NCBI GenBank assembly: GCA_903833025.1
Contig: CAILDT010000837.1
Coordinates: 1 to 9,316, forward strand
Length of the DNA stretch: 9,316 bases
Direction: 5' to 3'
From: an uncultured Bacteroidota bacterium
GTDB taxonomy: Bacteria; Bacteroidota; Bacteroidia; 2-12-FULL-35-15
This document shows, piece after piece, positions 6,578-9,316 of the stretch (its first letter is position 1; the number at the start of each line of letters is the position of its first letter). The notes under the pieces were generated by a model. That model did not search any database, had not been told where the DNA came from, and saw only the letters and a program-made list of their open reading frames with translations. Both the position numbers and the translations under genes were made by a program.

Positions 6578-7288
6578 ATGAAAAACATTACACCCAGGTT
6601 ATTCTTCAGCATTTTATATCCTTCTTTATTTGTGGGTGTTTTGTGGTGTGTAAGAGTTTATGAAAACACTACGCAGGTTGAATTAGGATATTACGGTTTA
6701 TATCCAAGAACACTTCACGGCTTGCTGGGAATACTTACTACTCCTTTATTACACGCTGATAATAATCACCTATGGTCTAATACGCTTCCACTTTTAATAT
6801 TAGGTTCGGTAATGTTTTATTTCTATCGTGCTATTGCGTTTCAAGTGTTCGGCTGGGTTTATATTATGACTGGTATTTGGGTTTGGGTAATGGCGCAACC
6901 TGCATATCACATAGGTGCAAGCGGATTGGTTTACGGCTTTGTTACTTTCCTTTTCTTTAGCGGAGTATTTCGAAAGGATACACGATTACTTGCCATCTCA
7001 ATGTTTGTGGCATTTTTATATGGAAGCATATTGTATGGTATATTTCCTCTTGTAAAAGGTATGTCGTGGGAATCGCATTTAATGGGGGCTTTGGCAGGAA
7101 TAATTACTGCATATCATTTCCGGAATGAAGGTCCTCCTCCACGCCATTATGATTTAGGTGATGATGATGAAAACGAAACTATTGATGTTACTGATGATGA
7201 ACATACTGAAATAACAGAAGTTCCCGAACCACCAACAACTAATGTTATCGTACATTATACTATTATCCCTAAAGAAAAAGAAAATTAA
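6578..7288 (+). CDS. Rhomboid family intramembrane serine protease
   Basis: The 236-residue polytopic membrane protein cleaves transmembrane substrates within the bilayer. The catalytic dyad is visible: Ser115 in HIGASGLVYG (111-120) and His167 in SWESHLMGALAG (163-174). The conserved first-loop/TM2 motif HADNNHLWSN (59-68) supplies His64 and Asn68 near the active site. About six hydrophobic segments lie between residues 8 and 180, matching the compact six-helix rhomboid core. After that, residues about 185-236 form a hydrophilic, strongly acidic tail (DLGDDDENE, DVTDDEHTE) rich in Asp, Glu, Thr and Pro. It should be soluble and is not part of the catalytic core. It is divergent from the lipoprotein/receptor set. 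The next gene starts 48 bases downstream but has its own -7 box, so co-transcription is uncertain. Substrates cannot be inferred. Confidence 0.95.
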   Translation: MKNITPRLFFSILYPSLFVGVLWCVRVYENTTQVELGYYGLYPRTLHGLLGILTTPLLHADNNHLWSNTLPLLILGSVMFYFYRAIAFQVFGWVYIMTGIWVWVMAQPAYHIGASGLVYGFVTFLFFSGVFRKDTRLLAISMFVAFLYGSILYGIFPLVKGMSWESHLMGALAGIITAYHFRNEGPPPRHYDLGDDDENETIDVTDDEHTEITEVPEPPTTNVIVHYTIIPKEKEN

Positions 7289-7308
7289 AATCGTTCAGTA
7301 AAAACATT

Positions 7309-7316
7309 TACTTTTG
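7309..7316 (+). promoter_or_regulatory. Candidate -7 box (TACTTTTG) for the 7337-8509 lipoprotein gene
   Basis: TACTTTTG matches TAnnTTTG and ends 20 bases before ATG 7337, within the 48-base gap after the rhomboid stop codon. No clear -33 TTG is seen. Confidence 0.5.
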
Positions 7317-7336
7317 TTGCACACAAAATAATCACA

Positions 7337-8509
7337 ATGAAAAAAATAATATATCTATTAGTAATAACCATCATCTTAGTATCGTGTGCTAACTCTACTA
7401 AGTTGATGCAAAGCGGAAACTACGACGGTGCTATACAAGTATCTCTGCGGAAATTAAAAGGGAAAAAGCCAAATGATAAAGAAATGCAGGTACTTGAACA
7501 GAGCTATAAGAAAGCGAACGACAGAGACAACGACAAAATAAACTTTCTGAATAAAGAAGGTAATCCTGAAAACTGGAATACAATTTATGATGTTTATTCG
7601 GCGATGAAGAACAGGCAGGAAGCGGTGAAACCAATACTTCCGTTATACATTACTTCGTTAAGCAGAAATGCTATTTTCGATATAAAGAATTATGATGATG
7701 AGATTATACAGGCGAAGAAAAAGGCTGCTGAATATAAATATGCACTTGCTCTTACTTTATTAGAGAAGAATAATAAGAGCGATGCGCGGGCTGCATACAA
7801 CGAGTTTGTGCAAGTAAAAAACTTTTATGCAAACTTTAAAGATGTGGATGCTAAAATAAATCAGGCAAGAGCTATGGGTACAAGTTATGTGCTTTTTAAA
7901 ATGCAAAACAATACTGGAGTACCTCTTCCTCCTAACTTTGAAGAGGAACTTGATAAAATAAGTTTGACTGAATTGGATGGCGATTGGATTAGGTACCATA
8001 CACGTAAAAGTCAGGGTGTTACTTATGATTATACTATTTTAGTAAATATGAAAAACATTAGTGTATCTCCCGAATCGGTGAAGGAGATTGATTATACGGA
8101 AAGTAAAACAGTCCCTGATGGATTTCAATATGTGTTAGATGCGCACGGAAATGTTCGAAAAGATTCGTTGGGCAATGATATGAAAGTACCGAAAACTAAA
8201 GTAATTTCGTGTGCGGTGGAAGAAAACTATCAGAATAAGAAAGCTACGATTGCTGGTACATTAGATTATATAAATAATGTAAATTCGCAGTTAATAAAGA
8301 CTGACCCTATTGAAGCGGAAAACTTTTTTGAATACCGGTCTGCTGTTGCCAATGGTGATTTTAATGCGTTGAAACAGGAAACTAGGGATAAGATAGGACG
8401 GAAACCAATTCCTTTTCCTAACAATTTTGATATGCTGCTACAAGCCGGACAAACACTGAAAGGTATGGTGAAGAATATTATTTTTAATAATAAAGGGGTA
8501 CTATATTAG
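7337..8509 (+). CDS. Conserved putative lipoprotein with TPR-like N-terminal helices
   Basis: The 390-residue protein starts MKKIIYLLVITIILVSCAN, with a lipobox ending at Cys17. Residues about 20-170 are helical and repeat-like (KLMQSGNYDGAIQVSLRKL, 22-40, then EMQVLEQSYKKAND), consistent with tetratricopeptide-type helices. From about 180 the protein is mixed or beta-rich, with YVLFKMQNNTGVPLPPNFEE (184-203), YDYTILVNMKNISVSPESV and a segment with DAHGNVRKDSLGNDMKVPK. I recognise it as a conserved Bacteroidota envelope protein without a known function; it probably faces the periplasm or cell surface. ATG 7337 gives a proper signal peptide and lies 20 bases after a TACTTTTG box. The gene is followed by a long inverted repeat and an intrinsic terminator. 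Confidence 0.85.
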   Translation: MKKIIYLLVITIILVSCANSTKLMQSGNYDGAIQVSLRKLKGKKPNDKEMQVLEQSYKKANDRDNDKINFLNKEGNPENWNTIYDVYSAMKNRQEAVKPILPLYITSLSRNAIFDIKNYDDEIIQAKKKAAEYKYALALTLLEKNNKSDARAAYNEFVQVKNFYANFKDVDAKINQARAMGTSYVLFKMQNNTGVPLPPNFEEELDKISLTELDGDWIRYHTRKSQGVTYDYTILVNMKNISVSPESVKEIDYTESKTVPDGFQYVLDAHGNVRKDSLGNDMKVPKTKVISCAVEENYQNKKATIAGTLDYINNVNSQLIKTDPIEAENFFEYRSAVANGDFNALKQETRDKIGRKPIPFPNNFDMLLQAGQTLKGMVKNIIFNNKGVLY

Positions 8510-8541
8510 GTAAAATGTTTTGTTGAAAATTACACACATAA

Positions 8542-8637
8542 AATTTATGATTTAATCTAAATGCATTATCGCTGGTTGATAGTCCCATAACTATTACTGT
8601 GCCAAGATAATAGGAATTACATGATAAATCATAAATT
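8542..8637 (+). ncRNA. Rod-like structured RNA element (3' UTR or small RNA), function unknown
   Basis: A perfect 13-bp inverted repeat (8542-8554 with 8625-8637) encloses nested pairings: ATTATC 8565-8570 with GATAAT 8606-8611, TGG 8573-8575 with CCA 8602-8604, and TGATAGT 8577-8583 with ACTATTA 8590-8596 (one G-U) around a CCCATA loop. Together they form one elongated, bulged hairpin of 96 nt, ending 3 bases before a strong intrinsic terminator. It starts 33 bases after the stop of the 7337-8509 gene. No good promoter box for an independent transcript was found, so a structured 3' UTR or processed RNA is as likely as a separate small RNA. The sequence does not match an RNA family I can name. 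Confidence 0.4.
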
Positions 8638-8640
8638 AAT

Positions 8641-8667
8641 GCTCCGCAGAAATGCGGAGTTTTTTTG
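8641..8667 (+). terminator. Rho-independent terminator with GAAA tetraloop
   Basis: CTCCGCA (8642-8648), loop GAAA, TGCGGAG (8653-8659) form a perfect 7-bp GC-rich stem, extendable by a G-U pair and followed by seven T residues (8660-8666). The T-run is only on the plus-strand side, so it ends transcription coming from the 7337-8509 gene. Confidence 0.88.
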
Positions 8668-8678
8668 TGGAAATAAAG

Positions 8679-8686
8679 TATCTTTG
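8679..8686 (+). promoter_or_regulatory. Candidate -7 box (TATCTTTG) for the beta-barrel protein gene
   Basis: TATCTTTG matches TAnnTTTG, ends 17 bases before ATG 8704 and sits just beyond the terminator, so this gene appears to be transcribed separately from its upstream neighbour. Confidence 0.55.
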
Positions 8687-8703
8687 CAGAAAGAAAATCA
8701 GAA

Positions 8704-9316
8704 ATGAAAAAATTAATCTCTCTCTTTATAATTATAACCACAGTTTTGCAAGCACACTCGCAAACACTTAATAGTATTGGCATTACAGCAGGTGTATCAG
8801 CAGGTAATCAAAAGTTTTTCTTTTATGACCATCCCGAAATTTCGCGCAAAAATTATATCTTTGGATTTAATGCCGCTGTGTTTGGTGAGTTTTTTACGAA
8901 AGATTATGTTCGTTGGGTAACAGAGATACAATACGACCAAAAAGGTTCGGTAGATAAACAACCGGAAGCAAATTATCCTAACCAATTGCAATATATTTGC
9001 TGGAATAATTATGCAAAAATAAGGTGGGAAAGAGATAGAATAATTCCTTATTTATTAATTGGTCCGAGGTTAGAATATATGATGGCGCAAGGCACTACAA
9101 CGCCCGTAATTGTTGGTAAATTTTTGCCTCTGCACATTAGTGGTGCTTTTGGAGCAGGAGTAGAATTTGTAAGTTATTATAACTTTAAATTTTTTATCGA
9201 AGGGTTTTATAATCCAGATGTAATGCCTGCATACATATCGCCCGAAATGCACATAACAAACAAAAATATTGAGCTAAGAATAGGTTTAAAATACGAATTT
9301 AAAAAGAAAAGAGAAC
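8704..9316 (+). CDS. Outer-membrane beta-barrel protein (PorT/OMP_b-brl-like), 3' end outside the window
   Basis: Reading from ATG 8704 gives 204 open codons with no stop before the window ends. The signal peptide is MKKLISLFIIITTVLQAHSQ, with cleavage near residue 20. The mature part shows alternating strand-like segments with GITAGVSAG (26-34), FGFNAAVFGEFFT (53-65), IPYLLIGPRLEYMM (114-127) and GAFGAGVEF (147-155). The last visible segment, NIELRIGLKYEFKKK (188-202), looks like a closing barrel strand, so the stop codon is probably only a few codons past 9316. The PYLLIGPR segment and size of about 200 residues match small eight-strand barrels of the Bacteroidota porin/PorT-like outer-membrane domain. 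The role could be structural, transport or secretion-related; it cannot be told from sequence. A -7 box lies 17 bases upstream. Confidence 0.85.
   Translation, partial: MKKLISLFIIITTVLQAHSQTLNSIGITAGVSAGNQKFFFYDHPEISRKNYIFGFNAAVFGEFFTKDYVRWVTEIQYDQKGSVDKQPEANYPNQLQYICWNNYAKIRWERDRIIPYLLIGPRLEYMMAQGTTTPVIVGKFLPLHISGAFGAGVEFVSYYNFKFFIEGFYNPDVMPAYISPEMHITNKNIELRIGLKYEFKKKRE

Noticed and set aside
8484..8783. Minus-strand ORF of 99 codons across the terminator
   Set aside because: It is antisense to the terminator and to the signal peptide of the beta-barrel gene, with no protein-like features.
8797..9252. Minus-strand ORFs of 64 and 60 codons near the window end
   Set aside because: They are shadows of the plus-strand beta-barrel gene, which is open from 8704 to the end of the window.

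Overview
The window looks like a chromosomal stretch of a low-GC Bacteroidota, probably a Chitinophagales/Sphingobacteriales-like or related environmental lineage. Three things support this. Candidate TAnnTTTG -7 boxes precede most genes, and recognisable Shine-Dalgarno sequences are absent. A TonB-dependent receptor carries an N-terminal carboxypeptidase-regulatory-like domain. Most other proteins (DUF983, a DUF457-type membrane hydrolase, lipoproteins, an outer-membrane beta-barrel protein) have forms typical of that phylum. There is no rRNA, tRNA, CRISPR array, insertion sequence or phage gene.

Layout. 76-1030 (+) holds a conserved hypothetical protein whose C-terminal beta domain sits in another frame (ORFs 76-858 and 833-1030), most likely one gene split by a frameshift. 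1119-1499 (+) is a DUF983 membrane protein with two CxxC motifs. It converges on a DUF457/YdjM-like membrane protein (1517-2527, -). A 146-bp inverted repeat (2585-2730), resembling a dispersed Bacteroidota repeat or MITE, separates that gene from the TonB-dependent receptor (2744-5200, -).

Upstream of the receptor on the same strand are a small membrane-anchored protein ending in a proline motif (5404-5943) and a small lipoprotein (5962-6429). The three may form one envelope/uptake locus. The 203-bp gap in front of the receptor is structured: a 9-bp dyad, a -7 box and a strong 49-nt imperfect hairpin that would lie in the receptor mRNA leader. Divergent from this cluster is a rhomboid intramembrane protease (6578-7288, +). 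It is followed by a conserved lipoprotein with TPR-like helices (7337-8509, +), then a rod-like inverted-repeat structure (8542-8637) ending in a clear intrinsic terminator (8641-8667). The last gene is an outer-membrane beta-barrel protein (8704 to beyond the window end, +), which has no stop codon inside the window.

The best leads for something undescribed are the receptor, partner protein and lipoprotein cluster with its structured leader; the rod-plus-terminator RNA element at 8542-8667; and the 146-bp repeat. No complete novel system can be demonstrated from this sequence alone.
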